From Sepiola atlantica (taxonomy: Eukaryota > Mollusca > Cephalopoda > Sepiida > Sepiolidae): DNA of 64,000 nucleotides. A program made the translations under genes and the position numbers. The notes under the pieces are model-generated. The model was not told the DNA's origin. It did not search any database and saw only the letters and a list, made by a program, of their open reading frames with translations. Every line of letters begins with the position of its first letter. Position 1 is the first letter of the stretch. The stretch covers positions 1,364,001-1,428,000 of the forward strand of contig CAUVYP010000586.1 of NCBI GenBank assembly GCA_963556195.1. The letters run 5' to 3'. Shown piece after piece: positions 63,818-64,000 of this stretch.

Positions 63818-64000
63818 TTAGCGCGTTTTAAAGTTGATATCGCTTTTGTTTATAACTTCCACATTTATTCGAATTGTGCAACGAAACTTTGCACAGATTA
63901 GCGGAGTCACATGTTCTACTGAAGTACCAAGTTTCAGAAGTGCAGCTCTTGTACTGCCGGAGATATGTCGATACAAACTGAATACGCAAAACATCAACAA
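63818..64000 (+). repeat. Partial class h monomer at right edge
   Basis: It is an h unit ('cacatgttct') truncated 3 bp short by the window end. The array continues to the right. Confidence 0.95.

Larger units (their letters stand above)
1..64000. repeat. 186-bp satellite DNA array filling the whole window
   Basis: Every base belongs to a head-to-tail array of a 186-bp monomer. There are 343 complete units from 24 to 63817 plus two partial edge units. Landmarks recurring once per unit include 'ttagcgcg', 'gatatcgctttt', 'gtgcaacgaa', 'agtaccaagtttcagaagtg' and 'tgccggagatatgtcgata'. All units share one orientation. Length is extremely stable: eight units deviate, each by 1 bp, for a net shift of -4 bp over the window. 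The consensus is about 37% GC and carries 9 CpGs. An EcoRV site (GATATC) occurs once per unit except where the class d variant 'agttagtatc' or rare mutations remove it. No transposon, unique sequence or inversion interrupts the array. A size near one nucleosome plus linker, HOR organisation and megabase-style homogenisation are typical of centromeric or pericentromeric satellites. That location is inferred, not shown. Confidence 0.99.

Noticed and set aside
24..64000. Hundreds of roughly 60-codon minus-strand frames and scattered 70-122-codon frames on both strands
   Set aside because: They are the repeat itself read in frame: one stop per 186-bp unit, starts at TTG, no ribosome-binding or promoter context, no recognisable domain. 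Differences among them follow the DNA class boxes, not protein constraint.
1..64000. CRISPR array
   Set aside because: The periodicity is 186 bp with no unique spacers; the whole unit repeats, variable box included, in a few recurrent states.
1..64000. Known satellite families such as primate alpha satellite (171 bp) or Drosophila 1.688 (about 359 bp)
   Set aside because: The unit length is different and I recognise no shared sequence. No database search was possible, so the family is left unnamed.
1..64000. Transposable element or retroelement fragments within the array
   Set aside because: Every interval between unit starts is 185, 186 or 187 bp, which leaves no room for an insertion.

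Overview
The whole 64 kb window is one uninterrupted, head-to-tail tandem satellite array. The monomer is 186 bp. I count 343 complete monomers (24..63817), a 23-bp monomer tail at the left edge and a 183-bp partial monomer at the right edge. All are in the same orientation. I see no unique flank, transposable element, RNA gene, CRISPR array or credible protein-coding gene. Only eight monomers differ in length, each by a single base: six of 185 bp and two of 187 bp. The consensus is about 37% GC by hand count (69 of 186). It has 9 CpGs where about 6.4 are expected, so CpG is not depleted. This points to a eukaryotic centromeric or pericentromeric (or other heterochromatic) satellite. The lack of CpG depletion fits a lineage with little germline cytosine methylation, for example many insects, but that is inference. 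I do not recognise the satellite family and name no species.

Monomers fall into six classes. Their offsets are given with base 1 = the TTA of 'ttagcgcg'. Most differences lie in a variable box at offsets about 75-100, right after 'acgaaactttgca', and in a second tract spanning the end of the preceding unit to offset about 55. Class a has 'cagattagcggagtcac' plus 'attttct'. Class h is the same with 'atgctct' or 'atgttct'. Class k has 'gacagtcgcggatagg' plus 'ccttttct'. Class c has 'gaccgtcgcggagac' plus 'acacgttct'. Class d has 'tgcgatt(t/g)aaagttagta' plus 'caccattctttag'. Class e has 'tgcgatttaaagttgata' plus 'caccattctttt' and 'gagataagcg'. My hand counts are about 196 a+h, 57 k (including 3 k/a recombinants), 45 c, 22 d and 24 e. 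Offsets about 101-170 are nearly invariant in all classes.

The classes are arranged in higher-order repeats (HORs) that change along the array. Zone 1 (24-8204) has 9-14-mer units marked by a 1-bp-deleted k monomer and a diverged c monomer. Zone 2 (8205-28292) has 6-, 7-, 15- and 16-monomer periodicities built from c-a-a-k-h-a-e and aR-a-k-a-d-c modules (aR = class a with 'cacgaattag'). Zone 3 (28293-47264) is a series of 9-14-mer HORs marked by a class d monomer followed by an a monomer carrying 'cgaacctttg'. Zone 4 (47265-64000) contains no class d. It is built on e-c-a-h modules and includes a perfect-order tandem duplication of 22 monomers (49125-53215 and 53216-57307).

No genes act together here. 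What the sequence records is the array's own history: unequal exchange in register (HOR copy gain and loss), intra-monomer crossover chimeras that lost or gained one monomer, and short conversion tracts. Possible functional elements within the monomer are a 7-bp dyad beside the variable box, intact in a/h/d and cut to 5 bp in k/c/e, and a second imperfect stem.
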